Assembly (NCBI GenBank): GCA_050245915.1
Contig: JBFWWZ010000013.1
Location: forward strand, 1 to 60,162
DNA length: 60,162 bases
Direction: 5' to 3'
Source of the DNA: JBDSKH01 sp050245915
GTDB lineage: Bacteria; Actinomycetota; Actinomycetes; Actinomycetales; Microbacteriaceae
The notes below the pieces were generated by a model. That model was not told the origin of the DNA. It saw nothing but the letters and a program-made list of their open reading frames with translations, and did no database searches. The position numbers and the translations under genes are program-made. Below, piece by piece: positions 19,362 to 26,518 of the stretch (positions within the stretch are counted from its first letter, which is position 1; each line of letters begins with the position of its first letter).

Positions 19362-20945
19362 TCAGTCGTAGCGCCCCTCTGCCCACCAGCCCTCGCCGTC
19401 GAGCACCAGCAGCCATGCCATGCCCGACTCGTCGACCACCTGGAACCGGGATGCCGCACGGGCCGCCGCGGGATCCCACCAGCGCTCGTCAAGCGGCCAC
19501 GGCCCCGCCCAGGCGGTCAGCCCGCGCCGGGAACCGGTCTGCGAGACCATCACAGCGGGCGGAGCGCTCAGCCGTCCGCGGTCGTCGACGCTCACCGCAC
19601 GGCCGCGTGCATCGTGCACGGCGATCTGCCGCCGGAGCTCGTACACGGTCGCGGGTGCCGGTGGCGGCAGCGCCCCCGGCCACGGACGCCCCGGATCGCG
19701 CGCCACGATCGGCCGGTCGCCCCACGGGATCACGACCTGCCGCTCGGCGGGCGTGCGCCCTCCGGAGGGGGTGGCCGTCAGCACCCCGGTGTGACCGACC
19801 ATGCTCTGCACGCGCGACAGCCCGGAGTGCACGCCCTCGTCGGGCCCGGTGCCCCACAGCCCGCGTTCGTGCGCACCCACGGCATCCACCGCATCGGGGG
19901 AGATGCGCACCCGGGCGACACCGGATCTCAACGCCGGTCGAGGAGCGTCGCCCGGGCGATACGTGTCGAAACCGAGCTGCCAGCGCACCCTGTCGACCAC
20001 CTCGGAGGCGGTGAATGAGCGCGGGTGCAGCCAGACCCGCTCGTCGGCGTCGCCGCCCTCCGACCAGAACTCGACGCGCAGCGCCGTGCACACCAGGCGC
20101 TGGGCGAGCAGCCCGGAGATGAAGTCGTCCGCCGCGGCGCGCACCCCGAACGCCACCTGGTCGACCCGGTCGAGGGGCGGTTCGAAGTCCAGCTGCACGT
20201 CGACGTCGCGGGGCGGGATGCGCGGAGTGGCGGGCCGGGGATCGCGCCCGCCGGCGAGGGCGTGCAGGCGGGCGCCCATCGGCCCGAAGCGCGAGGTCAC
20301 ATCGGCTGGATCGAGGGCGGCGAACTCGCCCAGCGTGCGGATGCCGAGCCGGGGGAGCAGCGACACCAGTTCGGGCTCGTCGAGCAGCGTGATCGGCAGC
20401 GGCGCCAGGAACTCACCCTGCGCACCCGGGGGAACGATGGTCACCCTCTGGCGGTCGAGCCTGTCGAGAGCCCGCGCCGCCCGCTCTGCGGCGAACAGCC
20501 CGTCGGCGACGCCGACCCGGGCACCCATGGCATCCATGCCGTCGGCGATGCCCAGAGCGGTGAGCGCCGCCGCCTGCTCGCCCCCGTAGTAGCGGGCGGG
20601 GCCGCGGACGCGCACGGCGACCGTCCCGGGTCGCACCGGATGAAGCCCCGGCATCGACTGCTCCACGGCGGTGAGCAGCGGCTCGAACGACCGGGAGTCG
20701 AGCGCGGCGTCATAGGGAAGCAGGTGCAGTCCGGGGCAGCGCGCCTGGGCTTCTCGGCGGCGCATGCCGCGGCGGACGCCCTCGCCGCGGGCCGCCGCCG
20801 ACAGGGCGAAGACCGTGCCCTTGTCGAGCAGCGCGATGGGCGACGCGGGCTGGATGCGGTGCGTCGTGGCGTGGGCGACGACGGGCCAGTCGGGCACCCA
20901 GAGCACGAGGAGCCGCGTGGTGCCGCCCATCATGCCGGTTTCCAT
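19362..20945 (-). CDS. imuB: ImuB-like Y-family polymerase homologue (mutasome adaptor)
   Basis: 527 aa. N-terminal Y-family fold (LLVLWVPDWPVVAHATTHRI, ALSAAARGEGVRRGMRRREA, TVAVRVRGPARYYGGEQ) but without the acidic catalytic pairs seen in the DinB at 11.5 kb, as expected for ImuB, which bridges the beta clamp and DnaE2 rather than polymerising. The C-terminal part is the usual divergent ImuB extension. It stops 2 bases before the dnaE2 start. ATG at 20945 was chosen because the promoter -10 ends 5 bases upstream, giving a leaderless mRNA; ATGs at 20933 and 20930 are alternatives. Damage-inducible by the LexA box in its promoter. Confidence 0.91.
   Translation of the reverse strand: METGMMGGTTRLLVLWVPDWPVVAHATTHRIQPASPIALLDKGTVFALSAAARGEGVRRGMRRREAQARCPGLHLLPYDAALDSRSFEPLLTAVEQSMPGLHPVRPGTVAVRVRGPARYYGGEQAAALTALGIADGMDAMGARVGVADGLFAAERAARALDRLDRQRVTIVPPGAQGEFLAPLPITLLDEPELVSLLPRLGIRTLGEFAALDPADVTSRFGPMGARLHALAGGRDPRPATPRIPPRDVDVQLDFEPPLDRVDQVAFGVRAAADDFISGLLAQRLVCTALRVEFWSEGGDADERVWLHPRSFTASEVVDRVRWQLGFDTYRPGDAPRPALRSGVARVRISPDAVDAVGAHERGLWGTGPDEGVHSGLSRVQSMVGHTGVLTATPSGGRTPAERQVVIPWGDRPIVARDPGRPWPGALPPPAPATVYELRRQIAVHDARGRAVSVDDRGRLSAPPAVMVSQTGSRRGLTAWAGPWPLDERWWDPAAARAASRFQVVDESGMAWLLVLDGEGWWAEGRYD
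20453..20469 (-). repeat. partial copy of the CGACAGGCTCGA repeat in imuB
   Basis: A 17-base match to the repeat core on the minus strand, coding ALDRLDRQ. It is short and fits ordinary coding sequence, so it may be chance or a decayed copy. Confidence 0.4.
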
Positions 20946-20950
20946 GATCC

Positions 20951-20979
20951 AGTTTCGAACACATGTTCGAGTGTGTCAA
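20951..20979 (-). promoter_or_regulatory. SOS promoter of imuB with LexA box in the spacer
   Basis: On the minus strand: -35 TTGACA (20974-20979), 17-base spacer, -10 GAAACT (20951-20956), then 5 bases to the ATG at 20945. The LexA box TCGAACACATGTTCGA fills 20955-20970 and matches the actinobacterial/Gram-positive consensus CGAACNNNNGTTCG exactly. LexA bound here would block RNA polymerase directly. Confidence 0.9.
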
Positions 20980-21017
20980 ACCCGGCCGACACAGCGGGAA
21001 CCTGAGATTTATTGTCC

Positions 21018-21047
21018 TTGGTCCGGGGAAGGTAACGGGTCTATAAC
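21018..21047 (+). promoter_or_regulatory. promoter of the DUF3892 gene pair
   Basis: -35-like TTGGTC (21018-21023), 18-base spacer and -10 TATAAC (21042-21047), giving a leader of about 33 nt with a GGAG ribosome site before the ATG at 21087. It does not overlap the LexA box of the divergent imuB promoter. Confidence 0.5.
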
Positions 21048-21086
21048 TAATCGGGGGAGACAAACCCGAGTCCCTGGAGCACCCGA

Positions 21087-21359
21087 ATGCCGACTCGCAT
21101 CACACACGTGCGCTTCCATCGCGTCGTCGAGCACGAGACCGCGGTGTCGTTCCGATGGCGTGCGGAGAGCGGTCACTCGGGCGAGACCGACCGGATCACC
21201 ATGATCGAATGGCTCGAGCAGGGGGGCGAGGTCGTCATCGGCGAAGGCCGCGATCAGGCCCCCGTCGCCGTCGTCCGGGTGCCCGGTCTGGCGCCGTTTC
21301 TGCAGGCCCATGTGAACGGCCAGTGGTGCGATCGCATGCTCGCTCTTCCGCGCTTCTGA
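21087..21359 (+). CDS. DUF3892 domain-containing protein (copy 1)
   Basis: 90 aa with the DUF3892 pattern ITHVRFHRVV, then a middle GETDRITMIEWLEQGGEVVI and a C-terminal VAVVRVPGLAPFLQAHVNGQ. Function is unknown for the family. It is about half identical to the next gene in line and has the same length, so the two are tandem duplicates. It lies between imuA and imuB on the opposite strand. GGAG precedes the ATG at the same spacing as in copy 2. Confidence 0.85.
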   Translation: MPTRITHVRFHRVVEHETAVSFRWRAESGHSGETDRITMIEWLEQGGEVVIGEGRDQAPVAVVRVPGLAPFLQAHVNGQWCDRMLALPRF

Positions 21360-21400
21360 CACCGGAGGATGCGCGCACACCCGGTTTGGGTGAAAACTGA

Positions 21401-21424
21401 GGGTGCTCGCGCCCCCGAGCACCC
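21401..21424 (+). other. hairpin between the two DUF3892 genes
   Basis: GGGTGCTCG (21401-21409) pairs perfectly with CGAGCACCC (21416-21424) around a 6-base loop. It could attenuate or process the transcript between the duplicated genes. Confidence 0.55.
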
Positions 21425-21452
21425 GGAAACCCTTCCTCAGGAGCTTGCCCGA

Positions 21453-21725
21453 ATGACGGCCCAGATCACCCATGTCCGCTTTCACGGATACCGCAAGAAC
21501 GAAGACATCGCGATCTACAAGTGGCGTCTCGATACCGGTGAGCAGGGCGAGAGCGACCGTGCGGCGATGATCGCCTGGATGGACCAGGGCAACGAGATGG
21601 TCATCCAGGTGGGGGGCGCCTGGCAGCCGGTCGCGATCGTCCGCATCGAGGGCGCCGTTCCGTACCTGCGGGCGCACCTCAACGGGCAGTGGACAGACGG
21701 CCTTCTGGAACTGCCGATGTTCTGA
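21453..21725 (+). CDS. DUF3892 domain-containing protein (copy 2)
   Basis: 90 aa, paralogue of the preceding gene: ITHVRFHGYRKNED, GESDRAAMIAWMDQGNEMVI, VAIVRIEGAVPYLRAHLNGQ. ATG at 21453 with AGGAG about 9 bases upstream is preferred; the frame is open further upstream, but that part has no counterpart in copy 1. The last 47 bases overlap the 3' end of imuA on the opposite strand. Function unknown. Confidence 0.85.
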   Translation: MTAQITHVRFHGYRKNEDIAIYKWRLDTGEQGESDRAAMIAWMDQGNEMVIQVGGAWQPVAIVRIEGAVPYLRAHLNGQWTDGLLELPMF

Positions 21726-22416
21726 CCGCGGCGACCACCGCGCTCACCATCTGGTCGTGCCCGGGCAGCCACACCCTGCGCGATCGGGTGCGCCCCTGCC
21801 AGCGCGACGCCGCCGAGCTGACGGTCACCTGCCGGGCGGCGAGATGCCCGAATCCGGACCCCAGACCCACCCAGCTGCTGTCGGCGATCGAGAGCCGGGC
21901 CTCGGCGCCCGGCCAGTCGCCCATGCTGATCAGCACCGCCTCCCGCTGCCGCAGCCGCGATGCCAGCTTGCTCGCGGTGCCGTCGGTGATGCGCACCCTG
22001 CCGTCCTGCGTACGCGGGCGCACCAGCACCACCGAGACCACGTCGATGAGCGCCGACACCACCGTCAGCCAGTGATCGCCGGGATGCGGCACCAGCACGA
22101 GGCGCTCCAGGTCGACACCCAGCCCTGCCGCGGCCTCCACTCCGAGGTCGGGCATGCCCACCACCGCGCACCATGCGCCGGCCGCGCTCGGACCCTGCAG
22201 CAACCCGAGCGCGAGGGTCGTCGAATCGATGATGCTGTAGGCGCTGCCGGCCGCGAGAGCGCCGCCCGGGAGCAGATCGGCGAGCGCGGGGGAGGTGGGC
22301 AGTTCGCGGGTGTCGAGCCTGTTGCGCTGCATGCGCCGGATGCGGGCCTGCAGGTCGCGCACCACGTCACCCTGCGACACCCGGGGATCGTCGAGGTCGG
22401 GGGCGAGCATCGTCAT
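21679..22416 (-). CDS. imuA: ImuA-like mutasome protein (RecA/SulA-like fold)
   Basis: 245 aa. The N-terminal region LQARIRRMQRNRLDTRELPT and the weak RecA-like core (LADLLPGGALAAGSAYSIID, TTLALGLLQGPSAAGAWCAV, LVLVPHPGDHWLTVVSALID) fit the actinobacterial ImuA-type protein that accompanies ImuB and DnaE2. The nucleotide-binding P-loop is degenerate. ATG at 22416 follows the -10 by 6 bases; an ATG at 22434 lies inside the LexA box and is unlikely. Damage-inducible by the LexA box. It is separated from imuB by the DUF3892 pair rather than cotranscribed. Confidence 0.82.
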   Translation of the reverse strand: MTMLAPDLDDPRVSQGDVVRDLQARIRRMQRNRLDTRELPTSPALADLLPGGALAAGSAYSIIDSTTLALGLLQGPSAAGAWCAVVGMPDLGVEAAAGLGVDLERLVLVPHPGDHWLTVVSALIDVVSVVLVRPRTQDGRVRITDGTASKLASRLRQREAVLISMGDWPGAEARLSIADSSWVGLGSGFGHLAARQVTVSSAASRWQGRTRSRRVWLPGHDQMVSAVVAAVRTSAVPEGRLSTAR

Positions 22417-22422
22417 CGCGCC

Positions 22423-22451
22423 AGTGTCGAACATACGTTCGATTCTGTCAA
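22423..22451 (-). promoter_or_regulatory. SOS promoter of imuA with LexA box in the spacer
   Basis: Minus strand: -35 TTGACA (22446-22451), 17-base spacer, -10 GACACT (22423-22428), 6 bases to the ATG at 22416. LexA box TCGAACATACGTTCGA at 22427-22442. Same architecture as the imuB promoter 1.5 kb away. Confidence 0.9.
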
Positions 22452-22467
22452 CGGCCACCGACCTGGC

Positions 22468-22473
22468 TAACGT
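22468..22473 (+). promoter_or_regulatory. -10 element, leaderless start of the LLM oxidoreductase
   Basis: TAACGT ends 6 bases before the ATG at 22480; no Shine-Dalgarno. It lies 26 bases from the imuA LexA box, so induction may affect both, but nothing shows this. Confidence 0.55.
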
Positions 22474-22479
22474 GGAGCA

Positions 22480-23358
22480 ATGCGCTTCGGATTCCACTTC
22501 CTCGACTTCACCCTGCCCGGTTCCCCGCAGACCCTCGCCGGGCACCTGAGCCGCACGGCGAAGGCCGCCGATGCCGCGGGGGCGTCCTGGCTGTCGGTGA
22601 TGGACCACTTCTTCCAGATGGAGCAGTTCCAGACCGCGCACGACCCGATGCTCGAGGGCTACACGACGCTCGGCTACCTCGCGGCGTCGACGGAGCGGGT
22701 CAGGCTGGGAACGGTGGTGACCGGGGTGACCTACCGGCATCCCGGTCTGCTGGTGAAGACGGTGAACACGCTCGACGTGCTGAGCGGTGGCCGCGCGTTC
22801 TTCGGCCTGGGCGCCGCCTGGTACGAGCGGGAGCATCGGGCGCTCGGCGTGCCGTACCCGCCGATGGCGGAGCGGTTCGAGCGCCTGGAGGAGACGCTGC
22901 AGATCGCGCTGCAGATGTGGAGCGACGACGAGGGGCCGTACGACGGCGACCACTACCACCTGGTGGAGACGATCAACGTGCCCGGCCCGGTTCAGCAGCC
23001 GCACCCGCCGATCGTCATCGGCGGCGGGGGTGAGAAGAAGACGCTGCGCCTGGTCGCGAAGTACGCCGACGCCAGCAACCAGAACGACACCGAGGACGAC
23101 GAGGTCGCGCACAAGCTCCAGGAGCTGCGCGAACACTGCGATGCCGAGGGCAGGGACTACGCCGCCATCGAGAAGACGATGCAGGGCGGCGCGGCGGATC
23201 CGAACGCCGACCCCGACGCGTTCCTGGCGTACGCCGAGCGGCTCGCAGCGCTCGGCATCGAGCACATCCAGCTGCGCACGCAGACCGACGACCCTGCCGG
23301 CTACGTCGCCCGCTTCGGCGAGACGGTCGCGCCGCGACTCGCGGGCATCGGCGCATGA
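22480..23358 (+). CDS. LLM class F420-dependent oxidoreductase
   Basis: 292 aa luciferase-like monooxygenase fold, cytoplasmic. Seen: MRFGFHFLDFTLPG, SWLSVMDHFFQMEQF, VRLGTVVTGVTYRHPGLLVK and GRAFFGLGAAWYEREHRALG, all typical of the F420-dependent branch in actinobacteria, where the enzyme reduces or oxidises small organic substrates with deazaflavin. The exact substrate cannot be told. Its stop overlaps the ATG of the DUF2834 gene (ATGA). Confidence 0.88.
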   Translation: MRFGFHFLDFTLPGSPQTLAGHLSRTAKAADAAGASWLSVMDHFFQMEQFQTAHDPMLEGYTTLGYLAASTERVRLGTVVTGVTYRHPGLLVKTVNTLDVLSGGRAFFGLGAAWYEREHRALGVPYPPMAERFERLEETLQIALQMWSDDEGPYDGDHYHLVETINVPGPVQQPHPPIVIGGGGEKKTLRLVAKYADASNQNDTEDDEVAHKLQELREHCDAEGRDYAAIEKTMQGGAADPNADPDAFLAYAERLAALGIEHIQLRTQTDDPAGYVARFGETVAPRLAGIGA

Positions 23359-23702
23359 GCGCCCGCTGGACGCCCCTCGCGATCACCTACCTGGTGGTCG
23401 CCATCCTGGGTCTGATCGGCACCTGGACGCTCAACATCCTGGCCATCACGCAGAACTCGTCGTTCTTCGGGGAGTGGTTCTCGAACGGGGCGGCGACCCA
23501 GTCGCTGCAGGTCGATCTTCTGGTGCTCGCCGTGGCATCCGGGGTCTTCATCGTCGTCGAAGGCAGGCGGCTCGGGATGCGACGGGCCTGGCTCTTCCTG
23601 CCCCTCGCGGCGGTCACGGCAGCGGCGTTCGCCGTGCCGCTGTTCCTGGCCATGCGCGAACGCAGACTGGCTATCGCAGCAGCTCCTGCAGCGGAGCGTT
23701 GA
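23355..23702 (+). CDS. DUF2834 domain-containing membrane protein
   Basis: 115 aa with three predicted helices: LAITYLVVAILGLIGTWTLN, LQVDLLVLAVASGVFIVVEG and AWLFLPLAAVTAAAFAVPLF. The FFGEWFSNGAATQSLQVDLL stretch is the DUF2834 hallmark. Function unknown. Translationally coupled to the LLM oxidoreductase; the 3' end overlaps the convergent cold-shock/DUF1294 gene by 32 bases. Confidence 0.85.
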   Translation: MSARWTPLAITYLVVAILGLIGTWTLNILAITQNSSFFGEWFSNGAATQSLQVDLLVLAVASGVFIVVEGRRLGMRRAWLFLPLAAVTAAAFAVPLFLAMRERRLAIAAAPAAER

Positions 23703-24276
23703 GCGCGACGAACACGAACACGTTCAACAGAACGCTCATCCAGAAGACCGCGCGGAAGGCGGGCTTCGCGGTCTTGTGACGCAGCAGCTGCTGGGCGAGG
23801 ATCGCGCCGGGCCAGCCGCAGAACATCCCGAGCAGGATCAGCGACGTCTCGGCCACCCGGCGCTGACGCAGCCGGGCCGCCGACTTGTCGAACGCGTAGG
23901 CGGTGAACGTGATCGTGCTCACCCCCAGGTAGACGGCAAGCACCCAGAGCGGCACCGGGCCCCAGGCCAGATCGACCAGCACATAGATCGCGACGAAGGC
24001 GACGATCACGAGGGCGCCCAGCAGCGGCGGGGTGGGCCGCACCGGACGGGTGTACGGGATGTCGGCGTACTGGGCGCGCGCCGCCCGCAGCTTGCCGTCG
24101 GGCTGGCTCTCGACCTCGAACGTGATCTCGTCGCCCACCGCCGGCTCCTCCGCCTCGCGGGGGAACGCTTTCACGTGCAGGAACAGGTCGTCGGCGCCCG
24201 GCCGCTGGATGAAACCGAACCCGCGCTCCGAGTTCCAGGCCTTCACGACGCCGGTCTCACGCACGTTGGGGGCCAC
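23671..24276 (-). CDS. Cold-shock domain fused to a DUF1294 membrane domain
   Basis: 201 aa. Residues 1-70 form a cold-shock (S1-like) domain with the RNP1-like GFGFIQR and RNP2-like DLFLHV motifs. Residues about 80-200 are DUF1294 with three or four membrane helices (LLGALVIVAFVAIYVLVDLA, WVLAVYLGVSTITFTAYAFD, AVFWMSVLLNVFVFVALNA) and the conserved DKSAARLRQRRVAE loop. A nucleic acid-binding head tethered to the inner membrane is implied. GTG start at 24276 has TAACAT 6 bases upstream (leaderless). Confidence 0.87.
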   Translation of the reverse strand: MAPNVRETGVVKAWNSERGFGFIQRPGADDLFLHVKAFPREAEEPAVGDEITFEVESQPDGKLRAARAQYADIPYTRPVRPTPPLLGALVIVAFVAIYVLVDLAWGPVPLWVLAVYLGVSTITFTAYAFDKSAARLRQRRVAETSLILLGMFCGWPGAILAQQLLRHKTAKPAFRAVFWMSVLLNVFVFVALNAPLQELLR

Positions 24277-24282
24277 TGACCG

Positions 24283-24288
24283 ATGTTA
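24283..24288 (-). promoter_or_regulatory. -10 element, leaderless start of the cold-shock/DUF1294 gene
   Basis: Minus-strand TAACAT ends 6 bases before the GTG at 24276. Confidence 0.5.
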
Positions 24289-24345
24289 ACCTCCCGGCGC
24301 TAGGCTGCGACCACCGATCTATCGCGCGAGAGAGGGAGATTCAGC

Positions 24346-24531
24346 GTGGCTGGAAAGTTCGAACTGAAGAAGACCGCCGGCGGGCAGTTCCACTTCAACC
24401 TGAAGGCGGGCAACGGCGAGATCATCGCCACCTCGGAGATGTACGAGTCGAAGGCGTCCGCCAAGAACGGCATCGACTCGGTCAAGCGGAACGCCGCCGA
24501 CGCCGACGTCGTCGACCTGACCGGCGACTAG
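24346..24531 (+). CDS. YegP/DUF1508 family protein
   Basis: 61 aa, a single DUF1508 repeat: AGKFELKKTAGGQFHFNLKA, NGEIIATSEMYESKASAKNG, IDSVKRNA. These small beta-hairpin proteins are widespread, some stress-related, with no firm function. GTG start has a good ribosome site (AGAGGGAG, 7 bases upstream). The stop overlaps the convergent next gene by 4 bases. Confidence 0.88.
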   Translation: MAGKFELKKTAGGQFHFNLKAGNGEIIATSEMYESKASAKNGIDSVKRNAADADVVDLTGD

Positions 24532-24983
24532 ACCTTCGCGAGCAGCCGGGCGAACTGCCCGGCGATCCCCGCATCCTGCTTGGCGTTGTCGGGGTCCCAC
24601 GGGAACGACACCTCCAGGGAGTCGAACCGCGCCGTGAACCGGAACGGGAGCGCATCGCCCGCGCCCGCGTGCACCAGCGGCACCGAGGTGGCGCGCACCG
24701 ATTCCACCCGGATGCGGCGCACCTCGAAGCCGAACCCCTCGCCGGTGAGCATGAGGTGCGCGATGACGTCGCCGCAGAAGACCGCCGCCTCGACTTTCGG
24801 CGCCTCCAGGTCGGCACGGGTCTCGACCCACGTCACGCCATCGGCGCCGGTGGTGGCGACGATCGCCGATGCGCATTTCTCCAGACCGTCGGGGAACACC
24901 GCCGACAGCTTGGGAGATTCCCACACGTCGTGGGATGCGATGAGCAGGTCGGCGGCGCGCTGCCACGATTCCTGGGCGTCCAT
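24528..24983 (-). CDS. hypothetical protein
   Basis: 151 aa, soluble, acidic. Recognisable only by sequence texture: an alpha-helical start (QESWQRAADLLIASHDVWES), a middle VEAAVFCGDVIAHLMLTG and a beta-rich half ending EVSFPWDPDNAKQDAGIAGQ. I do not recognise a family. ATG at 24983 is preferred; the frame opens earlier but overlaps the tRNA terminator region. Ends 4 bases inside the YegP gene. Confidence 0.7.
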   Translation of the reverse strand: MDAQESWQRAADLLIASHDVWESPKLSAVFPDGLEKCASAIVATTGADGVTWVETRADLEAPKVEAAVFCGDVIAHLMLTGEGFGFEVRRIRVESVRATSVPLVHAGAGDALPFRFTARFDSLEVSFPWDPDNAKQDAGIAGQFARLLAKV

Positions 24984-25011
24984 CAGGCCATCGTGACATG
25001 AGCCGGACGCG

Positions 25012-25048
25012 GAGAAGGCCCCGGATCGCAATGATCCAGGGCCTTCTC
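25012..25048 (-). terminator. hairpin downstream of tRNA-Leu
   Basis: 16-base arms (25012-25027 and 25033-25048) pair with one mismatch around a 5-base loop, starting 7 bases past the 3' end of the tRNA on the minus strand. No T tract. Confidence 0.75.
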
Positions 25049-25055
25049 AACCTCG

Positions 25056-25139
25056 TGCGCGAGGGGGGACTTGAACCCCCACGCCCTTTCGGGCACTAGC
25101 ACCTCAAGCTAGCGCGTCTGCCATTTCCGCCACCCGCGC
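25056..25139 (-). tRNA. tRNA-Leu (anticodon GAG)
   Basis: 84 nt with a long variable arm (GTGCCCGAAAGGGCGT) as in class II tRNAs. Acceptor stem GCGCGGG pairs with CTCGCGC (one G-T); T arm GGGGG-TTCAAGT-CCCCC. The anticodon stem CTAGC/GCTAG holds the loop TTGAGGT, giving anticodon GAG, which reads CUC and CUU leucine codons. CCA is not encoded. Confidence 0.96.
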
Positions 25140-25187
25140 GAGACCGGCCCCTGCAAGCAGGGCCGAGGATAGACATTAGCAGACGGG

Positions 25188-25193
25188 TAGCGT
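25188..25193 (+). promoter_or_regulatory. -10 element, leaderless start of the M20 peptidase
   Basis: TAGCGT ends 6 bases before the GTG at 25200, divergent from the tRNA gene. Confidence 0.5.
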
Positions 25194-25199
25194 GGCACT

Positions 25200-26498
25200 G
25201 TGACGGACCCCGAGCTCGAAGCCACCGCCCGCATCGCCCGCGACCTGATCCGCTTCCCGACGGTCAATCACGGCATGGGGCGCTCGGAGGGCGAGCGGGA
25301 GGCCGCCGAGTACATCGCCGCCGAGCTGGAGTCGCTCGGCCTGCGCCCGCAGCTGTTCGAGTCGGAGCCACGCCGCACGAGTCTCGTGGCGCGGGTGGAG
25401 GGCGCGGACCCGTCCCGGCCCGCGATGGTGCTGCACGGCCACATCGACGTGGTCGCGGCGAACCCCGACGACTGGTCGGTGGACCCGTTCGCCGGCGAGA
25501 TCCGCGACGGGATGCTGTGGGGCCGCGGCGCCGTCGACATGAAGGACATGGACGCCATGATCCTGACGGCGCTCCGCGACATCCTGGAGGCGGGGGAGAG
25601 GCCCGCCCGCGACCTGATCGTCGCGTTCTTCGCCGACGAGGAGAACGGCGGCGTCTACGGCGCCCACCACATGGTCGACACGCACCCCGAGCTGTTCGCC
25701 GGCGCGACCGAGGCGGTCAGCGAGGTCGGCGGCTACTCGATCGATGTGGGCGGACGTCGCGCCTACCTGCTGCAGACGGGGGAGAAAGCGCTGGTCTGGA
25801 TCCGGCTGACCGCGCGCGGCACCACCGCCCACGGTTCACGCGTGATCACGGACAACGCCGTCACGAAGCTGGCGCGGGCCGTGGTGGCGATCGGCGAGCT
25901 CGACTGGCCGGTGCAGCTGACCACGACGACAACCGCCCTGCTCGCCGAGCTGCGCGGGCTGCTCGGGCTGCCGGAGTCGGAGGATCCGCGCTCCGTCGTC
26001 GCGGCGACCGGCACCGCCGCTGGCTTCCTGCAGGCGACTCTGCGCGTCACCTCGAATCCGACGGTGCTCGACGCGGGCTACAAGCACAACGTCATCCCCG
26101 ACCGCGCATCCGCGCTCATCGATCTGCGCCCGTTCGCCGGACAGGAAGACGAGGTGCTCGCCCGCATCCGGGAGGTGGCCGGCGACGAGATCGAGGTCGA
26201 GGTGCTGCACTCCGATATCGGGCTCGAGGTGCCGTTCGAGGGCGAGCTGGTCGGCAAGATGGTCGCCGCGCTCGGCCGGCACGACCCGGGAGCCCCGGTG
26301 CTGCCGTACCTGATGAGCGGGGGCACCGACAACAAGGCGCTCGCGAAGCTCGGCATCACCGGCTACGGTTTCGCGCCGCTGCAGCTCACGCCCGATCTCG
26401 ATTTCCCCGCGATGTTCCACGGCATCGACGAGCGCGTGCCCCTCTCGGCGCTCTCGTTCGGACGCGCCGTCCTCGGCGATTTCCTGCGCACCTGCTGA
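25200..26498 (+). CDS. M20 family metallopeptidase (ArgE/DapE-type)
   Basis: 432 aa. Metal ligands and catalytic residues are visible: VLHGHIDVVAAN (His and Asp), LWGRGAVDMKDMDAM (bridging Asp), FFADEENGGVYGAHH (catalytic Glu pair), and a late histidine in AMFHGIDERVPL. The dimerisation domain lies in the middle (ARGTTAHGSR). It cleaves an amide or peptide bond in a small substrate; the exact one (dipeptide, acyl-amino acid or other) is not determinable. 20 bases separate it from uppP. Confidence 0.9.
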   Translation: MTDPELEATARIARDLIRFPTVNHGMGRSEGEREAAEYIAAELESLGLRPQLFESEPRRTSLVARVEGADPSRPAMVLHGHIDVVAANPDDWSVDPFAGEIRDGMLWGRGAVDMKDMDAMILTALRDILEAGERPARDLIVAFFADEENGGVYGAHHMVDTHPELFAGATEAVSEVGGYSIDVGGRRAYLLQTGEKALVWIRLTARGTTAHGSRVITDNAVTKLARAVVAIGELDWPVQLTTTTTALLAELRGLLGLPESEDPRSVVAATGTAAGFLQATLRVTSNPTVLDAGYKHNVIPDRASALIDLRPFAGQEDEVLARIREVAGDEIEVEVLHSDIGLEVPFEGELVGKMVAALGRHDPGAPVLPYLMSGGTDNKALAKLGITGYGFAPLQLTPDLDFPAMFHGIDERVPLSALSFGRAVLGDFLRTC

Positions 26499-26518
26499 GG
26501 GGTGTTGGATAGCTCTTC

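Noticed and set aside
16655..20014. A 1119-codon open frame opposite dnaE2 and imuB
   Set aside because: Same artefact; both minus-strand genes have full catalytic or family motifs and an SOS promoter.
22417..23265. Upstream extension of the imuA frame by about 280 codons
   Set aside because: It would pass through the imuA promoter and LexA box and lies antisense to the LLM oxidoreductase gene.
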